From NCBI GenBank assembly GCA_951812315.1, contig CATOSA010000048.1, forward strand, positions 1 through 41,741: a stretch of 41,741 nucleotides of DNA, given 5' to 3'. The notes under the pieces are model-generated. The model was given only the letters and a program-made list of their open reading frames with translations, was not told where the DNA came from and ran no database searches. The translations under genes and the position numbers were made by a program. Shown here one piece after another: positions 1 through 8,746 of the stretch. Numbering within the stretch: position 1 is the first letter of the stretch; each line of letters begins with the position of its first letter. This DNA is from an uncultured Burkholderiales bacterium. GTDB taxonomy: Bacteria; Pseudomonadota; Gammaproteobacteria; Burkholderiales; Eutrophovitaceae.

Positions 1-112
1 CATCATTCAAACTGAAGTTAACAAGCCCAATAGCCAGTAAAAGCAGTGCGTAAACCAGCCGCCGTTTCAATAAGTGCCAGATCCGTGTCTCGCGCTGTGG
101 TCCCGTTGCCAT
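1..112 (-). CDS. N-terminus of a membrane protein, cut by window edge
   Basis: The ATG at 112-110 overlaps the stop codon of the upstream binding protein gene (TGATG), so this is the next gene of the same operon. Only about 37 residues are visible. They begin with a short polar, arginine-rich stretch, followed by a hydrophobic run (VYALLLLAIGLV) that looks like a first transmembrane helix with positive residues on the cytoplasmic side. Orphan binding proteins of this family are often followed by membrane sensor proteins such as histidine kinases or cyclases, so a sensor is my guess. The visible part does not prove it. Confidence 0.5.
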   Translation of the reverse strand, partial: MATGPQRETRIWHLLKRRLVYALLLLAIGLVNFSLND

Positions 113-1104
113 CACCGAATCACCTCATCGGCTCTCAGCAATATGGATTGCGGAACGGTTATGTCAAGCGTCTTTGCTGATTCGAGATTGACTGTTAACT
201 CGAGTTTGGTAGGCCGTTCCACGGGAATATTGCCGATATCGTTTCCACTAAGTATCTTGGCCGCAAGCACGGCGAGGCGCTCGTAAGTGGCAGGTTCATC
301 CGGACCGTACGCGATGGTGCCACCCGTCATCGCGAACTGACGCGCCATCGACGTTGCGGGAAGCTGGTACTTCAGCGCCAGACCGGCCAGTCGTGAACTG
401 TACGAGTAGTGCATCGGGGAGGGCAGAATAATGACCGCCTGAACTTTTTCAGACAGGGCATTGAATGCGGGTTCAAGATCTTCCGGTTTTCGTACGTCGA
501 CAACCTTGAGAGGTATTGCCAACGAGTTTGCGACTCCTCGGATAGCAAGTAAATGGTTGGCGCCGGGGCTGGGATCCCACAACACGCCAACCTGGGAAAG
601 ATCCGGAACCATTGCTTTCAGGAGTTCGAACCATTTTCCGGCAAACGAGGGCGCGTCAAGAAAGATTCCGGTGATGTTGCCGCCAGGTCGGGCGTAGCTC
701 AGGACATAACCGTTGGCAATAGGATCCGTCGTGTAGTCAACCGCAACGATCGGAATGGTTTCGGTCGCCAGATGGGCTTCTCTTAGCGCCGGTGCACCAA
801 CCGCCAGAATGATATCGACTCCAAGGCCAGCGATTTCCTTCGCCGCTTTGTTAAATTGAGACGGGTCACCGTTTGCACTTCGGTACTCGAAGGAAACATT
901 CTTTCCTTCAGTCCATCCCCGAGCCTCAAGTGTCCGGGAGAATGGCGTATACCACGTGTCCAGGGCAGTGTCATCACTAATAGAGATGAACGACAGGACA
1001 CCGATTCGGGCCAGTCGCTCTTGTCCCCAAGCTTGGCCAATGCTCCACGTGGCGACGAGCACAGACGCGACCACAAGCAGCACTGGCGCGCAACGCGCCC
1101 TCAC
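112..1104 (-). CDS. ABC_sub_bind family periplasmic binding protein (copy 1)
   Basis: A 330-aa protein with a signal peptide (hydrophobic residues about 7-27, cleavage near AWG-QE), then a two-lobed periplasmic binding fold. It shows the family's recurrent motifs: IGVLSF at the mature N-terminus, VDIILAVGAPALR, IPIVAVDYTTDP, YARPGGNITG, VGVLWDPSPG, and a C-terminal NLESAKTL...PQSILLRADEVIR. This is the ABC_sub_bind/TrpX-like family (PF04392, COG2984), whose members bind small ligands such as aromatic amino acids. The ligand here cannot be read from sequence. It starts with GTG at 1104, overlapping the stop of copy 2 by 4 bp. It is the last of four tandem paralogues; no permease or ATPase is nearby, so a sensory rather than a transport role is plausible. 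Confidence 0.88.
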   Translation of the reverse strand: MRARCAPVLLVVASVLVATWSIGQAWGQERLARIGVLSFISISDDTALDTWYTPFSRTLEARGWTEGKNVSFEYRSANGDPSQFNKAAKEIAGLGVDIILAVGAPALREAHLATETIPIVAVDYTTDPIANGYVLSYARPGGNITGIFLDAPSFAGKWFELLKAMVPDLSQVGVLWDPSPGANHLLAIRGVANSLAIPLKVVDVRKPEDLEPAFNALSEKVQAVIILPSPMHYSYSSRLAGLALKYQLPATSMARQFAMTGGTIAYGPDEPATYERLAVLAAKILSGNDIGNIPVERPTKLELTVNLESAKTLDITVPQSILLRADEVIR

Positions 1105-2141
1105 CGTATCACCTCGTCTGCCCTGAGAAGGATGGATTGTGGGATCGTGAGGCCAAGTGCCTTCGCCGTGTTCACATTAACTGCGAAGCGGATTTTTGTG
1201 GGCCTTTCTACAGGGACTTCGGCAGGATCGGACCCGTCAAGGATCTTTGCAATCAGCGCAGCATTGCGCTCGATTGCTAACGCTATGTCGGGGCCATACG
1301 CGAACAGTCCGCCGGCAGCTGCGAACTCGTGAAATATGGATACGGCAGGGAGTTTCTTGCCATTCGCCAGCTTGACGAGCCGGGTTGTCTGCGCGTACGT
1401 CATCGGCGAAGGCAAGATGACTATTGCTTGTGGCCGTTCACGAAACGTTGCGCCGGCTATATCTATGTCTTCAGGTTTGCGTACCTCAATAATCTGCAGT
1501 TCCATATTGAAGCTCGGCGCGATGGATTTGATTGCACGCAAATGCGCATCGCCAGGGCCTGGATCCCAAAGTACGGCAACGCGCGTAAGATCGGGGACGA
1601 CTTCCCGCAACATTTCGAGCCATGTTCCCGAAAACGCTGGTGCGTCAAGAAAGACTCCCGTGATGTTCCCACCTGGCCGTGCGTAGCTCTGGACATAGCC
1701 TTCAGCTACGGGGTCAGTCGTGTAGTCCCACCTGACGATAGGCAGAGTGGGTGTCTGGGCATGGGCGGCACGCAGGGCAGGCGCGCTTACCGCAAAGATA
1801 ACGTCGGCATTGAGTTTGACGAGTGACTCGACGGCACCTGCAAGTCGTGCCGGGTCGCCCTGAGCACTACGATACTCAATCAATAGATTCTCGTCTGCGA
1901 CCCAGCCCCGGTCCTCCAGGCTTCGATTGAACAGGTTCAACATTGCTTCCAGACGCGGTTCATCCGTGACTGACAGGACGGTTAGAACACCAACGACCGG
2001 AAGGTCATTTTGTCCCCACGCCTGCCCGATCCCAACCGGGTTGGCGAGCCAGGAAAGTACGACGAATAGCGCGGCGGCAGTCGGTTTTTTCAACACCGGG
2101 CGCTTTCGCTTGCAACACCCGGTACTCGGTTTGAGTGTCAC
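1101..2141 (-). CDS. ABC_sub_bind family periplasmic binding protein (copy 2)
   Basis: A 346-aa paralogue of the neighbouring binding proteins, intact in one frame. The N-terminus has a basic leader (KRKRPVLKK) and a hydrophobic segment ending IGQAWGQ, a probable Sec signal peptide. Family motifs follow: VVGVLTVLSV, VDVIFAVSAPALR variant (ADVIFAVSAPALRAAH), YARPGGNITGVFLDAP, VAVLWDPGPGD, and the shared end PQSILLRADEVIR. Annotated from GTG at 2141, which overlaps the stop of copy 3. Its own stop overlaps the GTG of copy 1, so the array is translationally coupled. The ligand is unknown. Confidence 0.88.
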   Translation of the reverse strand: MTLKPSTGCCKRKRPVLKKPTAAALFVVLSWLANPVGIGQAWGQNDLPVVGVLTVLSVTDEPRLEAMLNLFNRSLEDRGWVADENLLIEYRSAQGDPARLAGAVESLVKLNADVIFAVSAPALRAAHAQTPTLPIVRWDYTTDPVAEGYVQSYARPGGNITGVFLDAPAFSGTWLEMLREVVPDLTRVAVLWDPGPGDAHLRAIKSIAPSFNMELQIIEVRKPEDIDIAGATFRERPQAIVILPSPMTYAQTTRLVKLANGKKLPAVSIFHEFAAAGGLFAYGPDIALAIERNAALIAKILDGSDPAEVPVERPTKIRFAVNVNTAKALGLTIPQSILLRADEVIR

Positions 2142-3242
2142 CGGATTACCTCGTCAGCTCTGAGGAGAATTGACTGCGGAATATCAAGATCAAGCGTTTT
2201 TGCCGTTTTCAGATTGACGACAAGTTGAATCTTCGATGGTCGCTCCACGGGAAGGGTCCCGGGGTCAGCGCCTTCGAGAATTTTTGCAACGATCAGTGCG
2301 TTGCGCTGATAGGTGGAACTCCCCTCAGGGCCGTAGGCCAGTACGCCGCCCGCGTCTGCGAACGAGAGTGCCATCGACGTTGCGGGCAACCTTAGCTTTT
2401 TCGCGAGGCTGGCTAGCCGGTCGCTTTGCCCATGAATCATTGGCGATGGGAGAAAAATGACGGCCTGTGTGTCGGTTCGTATCGACTCGAATGCGGTATC
2501 TATTTCCCGGGTGTCCGAACCTCCAGGACTTGCAGCTCAATGTCGAGAGATTGAGCGACGCTGCGCACGGCTCGAAGATGCGTATCTCCTGGTCCGGGAT
2601 CCCACAAAACCGAGATGTGCGCCAGACCGGGCACCAATGTCGTCAAGAGTTCAAACCATTTGCCGGAAAATCCGGGAGCGTCGAGAAACACGCCGGTGAC
2701 ATTGCCGCCCGGCCTGGCGTAGTTCTCGACATACCCTTCTGCGATTGCATCGGTCGTGTAGTCAACTGCGACAATCGGAATCGTGCGTGTAGCAGAGTGA
2801 GCAGCGCGAACTGCAGATGCACTCGAGGCAAATATGACGTCAACGTCAAGGCCAGAGCCGTTCAACTACACCCAGCGCGTCGGGCGGATGCACTCGAGGC
2901 AAATATGACGTCAACGTCAAGGTCAACCAGTGAAGCTGCTGCGTGGTCAAATCGTGCAGGATCGCCATCGGCATTGCGGTACTTAAACTGCACGTTCTTG
3001 CCTTCAATCCATTGAAGCTCGGCGAGCGTTTTGCGCACTACCGCCAGGAAGGCAGCCATTCTCGGATTGTCATCTACCGCAAAGAAAGTGAGAAATCCGA
3101 CGCGCGCGGGACGATCCTGCCCCCAGACCTGCCCGGACCACACAAGGCCGGTTAGCAGGACGCTCGCTACGAGCAACACGTTGATCGACTGTTGAACAAC
3201 GCGCCTTGGTATGTATGCGACGCGCCCGAAGCGTGTTGTCAT
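2138..3242 (-). pseudogene. ABC_sub_bind family binding protein (copy 3), frame-disrupted
   Basis: Three minus-strand segments together make one binding protein. Residues from ATG 3242 give a signal peptide and the first lobe up to DVDVIFASSASA. A second segment (about 2865-2500) repeats DVDVIFASSASA and continues through YARPGGNVTG and VLWDPGPGD. A third (about 2510-2138) gives AVIFLPSPM and the family end LLRADEVIR. The first break is caused by a duplicated 36-bp block (2816-2851 and 2887-2922, offset 71 bp). The second is a 1-bp shift near 2505-2515, in a CCCGGG context. The termini overlap copies 2 and 4 by 4 bp as in the intact array. Either a recent pseudogene or an assembly error. Confidence 0.82.
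2816..2922. repeat. 36-bp direct repeat inside binding protein copy 3
   Basis: A perfect 36-bp block starting GATGCACTCGAGGCAAATAT occurs at 2816-2851 and again at 2887-2922, separated by 35 bp. The offset of 71 bp is not a multiple of three, so the duplication shifts the reading frame and duplicates the peptide DVDVIFASSASA. The spacer shows no clear similarity to the rest of the gene. Confidence 0.9.
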
Positions 3243-4212
3243 CGAATAACCTCATCGGCGCGAAGCAACATTGATTGCGGGATCGTGATGCCGAGCGCTT
3301 TGGCAGTCTTGAGGTTTACTGCCAGTGACAATCGGGACAGCTGCTCGACTGGCAGTGTCGCAGCGTCCGCACCTTTGAGCAGGCGATCTACGAAATAGTC
3401 GCCGCGCGCCCAGTTGTTCTCGGGGTCGGATCCATAGGCCAGCAAGCAGCTCCGATGTGTCAGGAACTGCATGTCAGTGATTGTCGGCATCTGTTGTTCG
3501 ATCGCGATCGCCGCAATATTGTCCCGGTGTACCCAGAATACGGGCGAGAAGTTCATTAGCACCGCGCCCGCGTTTCGCGCTTTCGCTGTTTTGAATGCGC
3601 CCGGAAGATCGTCACCATCCTTGATCTCGATCAGATCGATCTGAATGCCGAGCATTTGTGCCGCATCTTTCACTTCTTCGACCTGCCGTTCGCTAAACGT
3701 ATCCCACAGGACGGCGACCCGGGAGATGCCCGGCAAGGTATCTCTCAGAATCTCGAGTCGCTTTCCGCTGAGCGCTGCATTGACGTTGAATACGCCGGTC
3801 ACGTTGCCGCCGGGTCGGCTGTAACTTTTGATGACGCCCAGCTCAACAGGGTCGTCAATAAACCCGATCATCGCGATCGGAATCGTGCGGGTGGCTTTGC
3901 GCACCGCGTGCAGGGCAACCTCATTGACCACGACGATTACATCTGCGGGTACACTTGTGTGAGTTCAGCGGCCAGCGCTGGAACGCGCTCGAGTTGCCCG
4001 AGTGCCGAACGCACCTCGATGCGGACGTTCTTGCCGTCCACGTAATCGAATTTTTCAAGAGCTGCGCGGAATTGGTCGACGACGATATCGTTGACCGGGG
4101 GGTGGGTGATGAGCAGGCCTACAACCGGAACCGGGCCCGTTGTCTGGGCCGCCGCGAATGCCGGGTAGAAGAGTAAAAGCGCGACAACTCTGAGGACTTG
4201 TCGTCGAATCAC
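3239..4212 (-). pseudogene. ABC_sub_bind family binding protein (copy 4), one frameshift
   Basis: The first gene of the array. From GTG 4212, 91 residues give a signal peptide (LRVVALLLFYPAFAAAQ) and the start of lobe 1 (VPVVGLLITHP, YVDGKNVRIEVRSA). The frame then closes at 3937. One base away the sequence continues as DVIVVVNEVALHAVRKAT, then YSRPGGNVTGVFNVNA, VAVLWDTFSE and the family terminus LLRADEVIR, ending at 3239. A single-base indel near 3940-3950 therefore splits an otherwise normal gene of about 324 codons. It is more divergent from copies 1-3 than they are from each other. Its end overlaps copy 3 (ATGA). Confidence 0.82.
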
Positions 4213-4849
4213 TGCTGATCCTTTGGTTGCTGCTGGCGCGGGCTAATTTTTGTTCGCCAATTGCTGTTCCGGGGCTTCGCGTGTGGCGAGGGGGAATTGT
4301 TTGCCGTTTCAAGGGCTTGGGCTGGAGGAGGCATCACTATTGCGCAACGAGCGTCCGCTGCCACCGCGCGCATGGCAATGCGGGTTTGGCGTCGGTCGCT
4401 CGCCAACTGGCTTGGCGAGTGAATCAGGGTGACTTTCATCTGCGTTTCCCGAATCGTATTTTGGCAAGAGCCTCTACCCGGCCAGTCAGGAGCAGCTTGT
4501 CGGCGATTCCACGCGAACCCGGGGACGATCTTGGCAAATGTACAACTCCAATGGTAGTCATCGTCAGCTTACACCGCCCTTACGTATTGGCACGCATTTG
4601 CGGAAAACACGTGTGGACTTTCTTACACGTCCGGAACGACGATATCCGCAGCGCGACAATGGTCGCCCTGGCGCTGCATTAGATATCGCGCTGCAAGCGG
4701 ATCTGGCGTCAGGCAGCCAGTCTTGTTAGCGTCGTGACACCTTACCAGCTACAGGCTGAATGACGTTCGCCAACGCGAATTCAACCGATCCTAACGATTG
4801 AGCCGTTGGCGCGATTGGTTTCAAAGTGGCGATTAGGTCTTCGCGTCCT
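4213..4849. other. Intergenic region upstream of the binding protein array
   Basis: About 640 bp between the first binding protein gene and the end of the histidine kinase gene. Open frames here are short, lack recognisable domains and lack convincing ribosome binding sites. The promoter of the binding protein array should lie here, but I could not assign -35/-10 boxes with confidence. Confidence 0.5.
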
Positions 4850-6328
4850 CTATGTCTCGGCGTTCCCTGACGCTGTCACTACCGCGTCGACGTTCGGCGC
4901 CTGGACGGACGATTGTGCGTTGAGTGGTAGTGTAAAAGTGAATGTCGTCCCTTGGCCAATCTCACTTTCGACCCACATGAGGCCGCCATGTAGCTCTACC
5001 AGCTTGCGCGCCAGGGCGAGTCCCAGTCCGGTCCCCTCGCTTTTGGCCTCGCGGTCATTGCCCACTTGCCGGAACTCCTCAAATATCGTCTCCTGATCTT
5101 CAGGTGAAATTCCGATACCCGTATCTTTGACACTGATTTGCGCGGCGTCATTGGCGATCGCACCTGCAATCGAAATCTGTCCGCTGTCCGGCGTGAACTT
5201 GACCGCGTTTGACAACAGGTTGAGCAAAATCTGGCGTACCTTGCGTTCATCCGCGTCTATCTCACCAAGCGTTTCATCCAGCGAAAGATTCATTTTCAAA
5301 CCGTGGCGCGTAGCCCGCTCACGCACCAGGGTAAGCGTTCCTTCAATCGTCGCTGGCAGGTAAAAACGTGAGCGGTCGAGTTCCATCTTGCCCGATTCGA
5401 TTTTGGACAGATCGAGAATTTCATTGATTAGTGACAGCAGGTGCTGTCCGGACGTGTGAATGTCCGTGACATATTCTTCATGCTTGGGGGCTAATTGTCC
5501 GAGCAAGCCGTCTTTCAGTACTTCCGAGAATCCGATGATTGCATTGAGTGGCGTGCGCAGTTCGTGGGACATGTTGGCAAGGAATTCGGATTTGTGCCGA
5601 CTGACAGCTTCCAGTTCCCGATAGGCTTTTCCCAGTTGCTCGCTCATGCGATTCAAGTCGGCTGCCAGTACACCCAGTTCATCCCGGTTTGGCACGTCGA
5701 CCTTCGAATGAAAGTCACCGTCGGCGAGCTCCTGCATGCGTGTTTCCATTGCTTGCACGGGCCGCACGATCGACGACGAAATTGCATAGCCAAGCAGCAA
5801 TGCCATCGCCACGCTGGCTACAGCCAATATTGCCACCGCATTTCTGGAAGTGGCATAGGTCTCTTTGGACGCATCGACGCTGACGACCATGTCGGCCTCG
5901 GCCTTGTTCACAAGTTCGTTGGTCAATCGTTCGAGCCGTTCGCTATGCGGCGTCGCTTCGCTAAATTGCAGCTCGCGGCCTTCATCGCCGCGGCCTTGCC
6001 TGATAAGCGTGATTACCTGACTAACGATGCGAATGAATTCTTCGTAGTCCGTCCTCAGGTTCTCAAAAATCTCTTTCTCGTCCTGCGCGACGAATTGCAA
6101 CCTGTCCAGGTCATAACCGAAGCGGTTGAGCTGCCGGTACGCGCCGATCTTGCGTTGCAATTGCACCATTTCGTCTTTGCGCTGGTTTACTTCATTCAGC
6201 GCGCGCAGTGCGACGTAACCGGACGCCAACATGATGGTAGCGATCGCCAAAAACGCACACAACAGCTTGGTTCGGATCGATGCGTTTATCCGGGCAACCT
6301 GTGCCGGAATCCAGTCGGCGATGTTCAG
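4850..6328 (-). CDS. HAMP-domain sensor histidine kinase
   Basis: A membrane-bound two-component sensor kinase of about 492 residues. From a TTG at 6262 it has an N-terminal membrane helix (LCAFLAIATIML), a periplasmic helical region of about 140 residues, a second helix (VAILAVASVAMALLLGYAI), a HAMP domain (IVRPVQAMETRM), a HisKA box (FLANMSHELRTPLNAIIGFS), an N box (LLNLLSNAVKFT), G1 (DTGIGI), F (EEFRQV) and G2 (GTGLGLAL). Better than TTG is a CTG at 6328: it sits 6-7 bases after GGAGGA, overlaps the SCO1 stop (CTGA) and restores a natural cytoplasmic tail (NIADWIPAQVARINASIRTK). The signal is unknown. It lies in an operon with SCO1 and a NitT/TauT-like binding protein. No receiver domain or response regulator is seen beside it. 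Confidence 0.88.
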   Translation of the reverse strand: MNIADWIPAQVARINASIRTKLLCAFLAIATIMLASGYVALRALNEVNQRKDEMVQLQRKIGAYRQLNRFGYDLDRLQFVAQDEKEIFENLRTDYEEFIRIVSQVITLIRQGRGDEGRELQFSEATPHSERLERLTNELVNKAEADMVVSVDASKETYATSRNAVAILAVASVAMALLLGYAISSSIVRPVQAMETRMQELADGDFHSKVDVPNRDELGVLAADLNRMSEQLGKAYRELEAVSRHKSEFLANMSHELRTPLNAIIGFSEVLKDGLLGQLAPKHEEYVTDIHTSGQHLLSLINEILDLSKIESGKMELDRSRFYLPATIEGTLTLVRERATRHGLKMNLSLDETLGEIDADERKVRQILLNLLSNAVKFTPDSGQISIAGAIANDAAQISVKDTGIGISPEDQETIFEEFRQVGNDREAKSEGTGLGLALARKLVELHGGLMWVESEIGQGTTFTFTLPLNAQSSVQAPNVDAVVTASGNAET

Positions 6329-6915
6329 GGCTGTTCCTCCAGCAAAGAGCGAAGATCTTGCAGGAACTCCCCGGTATCAAATCTGGTGCCGAGGTACTGG
6401 ACGCGGAGCGTTCCGCGATGGTCAACCAGTGAGGTCAGAAACGTGTGATCGACGTCGCCGTCCGGCGTAGCTTTGCGGAATACCGCGTAGCGCCGAGAAA
6501 CGTCGTCGATTTGTTCGAACGAACCTGTCAGAAAGAAAAAGCTCGACGTATCTGCGGAGTACGCTTCGGCATATTGCTTGAGCGTGGCGGGCGTGTCGTG
6601 CAACGGGTCCACGGTGATCGCGGTAAAGATGACGTTTGGCGAATCGCGCCCCAGCTCACGCTGGACGCTGACCAGCTTCGCGGTGAGCAACGGACAGGTT
6701 GACGAGCATGACGTAAATATGAAAGTCACCACTGCCACACGTCCCCGTGCGTTTCGCAGCGAAAATGGTTTGCCATCCTGGTCGATCAGGGTGAATCCGG
6801 GCGCGGGGCCGATGTGTGGTAGTTCGGAAGTTGCGCCAGTCGCTGCGGTTGTCGCGCAGGCGAACATCGCACGAACGATAATCAAATGCGTACACCCGGC
6901 ACGACTGAAGGTCAT
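6325..6915 (-). CDS. SCO1/SenC family copper-binding thioredoxin-fold protein
   Basis: A 196-aa protein with a hydrophobic N-terminus and a thioredoxin-like SCO domain. The copper-binding set is complete: Cys70 and Cys74 in TSCSSTCPL, and His157 in DVDHTFL. PGFTLIDQDGKPFSL and ITVDPLHDTPATL are classic family segments. SCO proteins deliver copper to, or reduce, the CuA site of cytochrome oxidase, or act in redox sensing at the membrane. The start ATG overlaps the stop of the upstream binding protein fragment (ATGA) and the stop overlaps the proposed CTG start of the kinase, so the three genes are coupled. This setting suggests a periplasmic redox or copper input to the kinase; that is inference. 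Confidence 0.92.
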   Translation of the reverse strand: MTFSRAGCTHLIIVRAMFACATTAATGATSELPHIGPAPGFTLIDQDGKPFSLRNARGRVAVVTFIFTSCSSTCPLLTAKLVSVQRELGRDSPNVIFTAITVDPLHDTPATLKQYAEAYSADTSSFFFLTGSFEQIDDVSRRYAVFRKATPDGDVDHTFLTSLVDHRGTLRVQYLGTRFDTGEFLQDLRSLLEEQP

Positions 6916-7093
6916 GCCTTCAACTCCTTCTTCAACTCGTTAATGAAACGCCAGTCAGTGCCTCTGGCAATGATCTCATTTGGTTGAGTCTTGATCATTC
7001 CGACTTCGTGCAGACGCAGTCCAAAGAAACGTAGCGTGTCTGCCGGATTGAACGTCCGCCACGCATCGTACTGAACGTCTCGCAGGGTCAGAG
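6912..7093 (-). pseudogene. C-terminal fragment of a NitT/TauT-type ABC binding protein
   Basis: About 60 residues remain, starting at the IS3 border and ending DWRFINELKKELKA, with DAWRTFNPADTLRFFGLRLHEVGMIK before it. This matches the C-terminus of NMT1/NitT-TauT-like periplasmic binding proteins, with the typical GTDWRFINEL ending. The rest of the gene is missing; sequence upstream of 7094 belongs to the insertion element. The stop overlaps the SCO1 start. The fragment itself reads in one frame, but the protein is truncated and presumably non-functional, and the downstream SCO1 and kinase genes have probably lost their native promoter. Confidence 0.75.
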
Positions 7094-7179
7094 GTGGACC
7101 CCAACGGCTGGACACCAAAATGTAGCTGATAAGTGAAATCTTATGGATTATTCTTTTACGACACAGAGAGGATCCGAAG

Positions 7180-7471
7180 ATGACACGTAGTAAAGAGAAG
7201 AAATCACACGGCGAGCTTCAAGGCCAAAGTAGCACTGGGCGCAGTGCGTGGCGAGCACACACTGGCCGAGCTGGCTGAACAGTTCGACGTTCACCCGAAT
7301 CAGATCCAGGACTGGAAGAAACGTCTGGTCGATAGTGCCGAGGACGTGTTCGGTGGCAACGCAGTTGAGGCGCAACACACCGAACGCGAAATCGAGAAGC
7401 TGCACGCCAAGGTCGGGCAACTGACGATGGAGAAAGATTTTCTGTCAAAGTTTCTCGGGCGCGACCGGTGA
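7180..7471 (+). pseudogene. IS3-family OrfA (HTH protein), frameshifted near the start
   Basis: The natural ATG is at 7180 after a purine-rich site. A 1-bp shift after about the third or fourth codon moves the frame. The conserved part then reads NHTASFKAKVALGAVRGEHTL and on through LAEQFDVHPNQIQDWKKRL, a typical transposase HTH, followed by a leucine-zipper-like C-terminus (EKLHAKVGQLTMEKDFL). The stop at 7471 overlaps the GTG of orfB, as in intact relatives where OrfAB is made by programmed frameshifting. Confidence 0.75.
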
Positions 7472-8313
7472 GCGAGCGCCGAGCACAGATTCAAAGCGCT
7501 CACGAACTGTCCAGGGCACGCCGCTGCGAGTTACTCGGAGTGGCACGCTGCACAGCGTACTATCGCGGCGCACAGGTGTCAGCCGAAGACCTTGAGCTGA
7601 TGCGCCTGATCGACGAGATCCACCTTGAGCTGCCGTTCTACGGAAGCCGTCGTATTCGCAACGAACTCGATACACGCGGGCTGCAGGTCAATCGTAAGCG
7701 CGTACAGCGGCTGATGCGTCAGATGCAGATCAGGGCGCTGTAACCGAAGCGGCGCACCAGCACGCCAGACAAGGGACACAAGATCTATCCTTACTTGCTC
7801 AGGGACATGACAATCACGCGGGCCAACCAGGTGTGGGCGAGCGATATGTGTTATCTACCGATGGCCAAGGGGTTCATGTAGCTCGTGGCGATTATGCACT
7901 GGCATACGCGCAAGGTGCTTTCGTGGCGGGCGTCGAACACGATGGACAGCGACTTTTGCGTCGAGGCGCTCGAAGAGGCATTGCGTGGCTACGGTACACC
8001 CGAGATATTCAACACCGATCAGGGCACGCAGTTCACGGCCGATGCGTTCACCCGCGTTCTCAAGGAGCACGAAGTGACGATCAGCATGGACGGCAAGGCT
8101 CGCTGGATCGACAACGTGTTCGTCGAACGGTTGTGGCGCAGTGTGAAGTACGAAGACGTGTATCTGCGCGCGTATGAAACGCTGGCGGCATTACGCGCCG
8201 GACTGGACAAATACTTTCGTTTTTACAATACCCGGCGTCCTCACACTGGGCTTGACCGGCGTACCCCCGATGCGGTGTACTTCGAACAAACGGCGTTGAA
8301 GAGCGCGGCCTGA
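7468..8313 (+). pseudogene. IS3-family OrfB (rve-type DDE transposase), two nonsense codons
   Basis: One continuous frame from GTG 7468 to 8313 encodes an integrase-core transposase, interrupted by TAA at 7741-7743 and TAG at 7879-7881. Before the first stop is the HTH_21 region (YGSRRIRNELDTRGL). After it come WASDMCYLPM (first catalytic Asp), FNTDQGTQFT (second Asp) and VERLWRSVKYEDVY (Glu), with the family ending YNTRRPHTGL. The second stop lies just after KGFM, where relatives have a Tyr. The DDE residues are kept but no full-length protein can be made. Confidence 0.85.
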
Positions 8314-8365
8314 ACCCCATGGAGATTTCACTTAAGCGGGGGTCCAAGTTTCGGGGTCCACTTGT

Positions 8366-8746
8366 GTCTACGACTGGCGCCACTATCTCGCCGTGGTACA
8401 GCGCAAGCCCGGCGCGCTTCGCAATGGCGCGCCGTTCACCGAGCTGCCCAAAAGCTTCCGGCGATTACAGCAGATACTTCTGAAGCGAGCAGGCGGCGAT
8501 CGGGAGATGGCCGATATCCTCGCACTCGTGCTGCACCACGACGAGCATCTCGTCGAGCAGGCCGTTCGCGAGGCCATCGAGAGCGACATCGTCTCCAAGA
8601 CGCATATCCTGAACCGTCTGAGCCGGCTACTCGATACTCCATTGCCAGCCGCGCTCACGCCGCCGCCAGCCTTGACGCTCAGCGAGGAGCCGACCGCCAA
8701 CACCGAGCGCTACGATCGCTTGAGAGGTGCCTCCCATGTCGGCTGA
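8366..8746 (+). pseudogene. istA: istA C-terminal fragment (IS21 transposase)
   Basis: About 126 residues in frame starting VYDWRHYLAVVQRKPGALRNG and running through LLKRAGGDREMADILALVL and HDEHLVEQAVREAI to the stop at 8746. This is the C-terminal region of IstA transposases. It is cut at its 5' side by the IS3 border, so the catalytic DDE core is absent. Its stop overlaps the start of istB by 11 bp, the usual IS21 arrangement. Confidence 0.8.

Larger units (their letters stand above)
7094..8361 (+). mobile_element. IS3-family insertion sequence, degenerate
   Basis: An element of about 1.27 kb bounded by inverted repeats: GTGGACCCC at 7094-7102 and GGGGTCCAC at 8353-8361. A second matching inverted block lies further in (TAAGTGAAATCT near 7129 and its complement near 8324). 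It holds the usual orfA/orfB arrangement. Both genes are broken. The bases flanking the two ends do not form a direct repeat, so the flanks were probably not joined by a simple insertion. Confidence 0.85.

Noticed and set aside
5495..6448. Plus-strand frame of 317 codons opposite the histidine kinase and SCO1 genes
   Set aside because: It spans two real, motif-bearing minus-strand genes and carries no recognisable domain.
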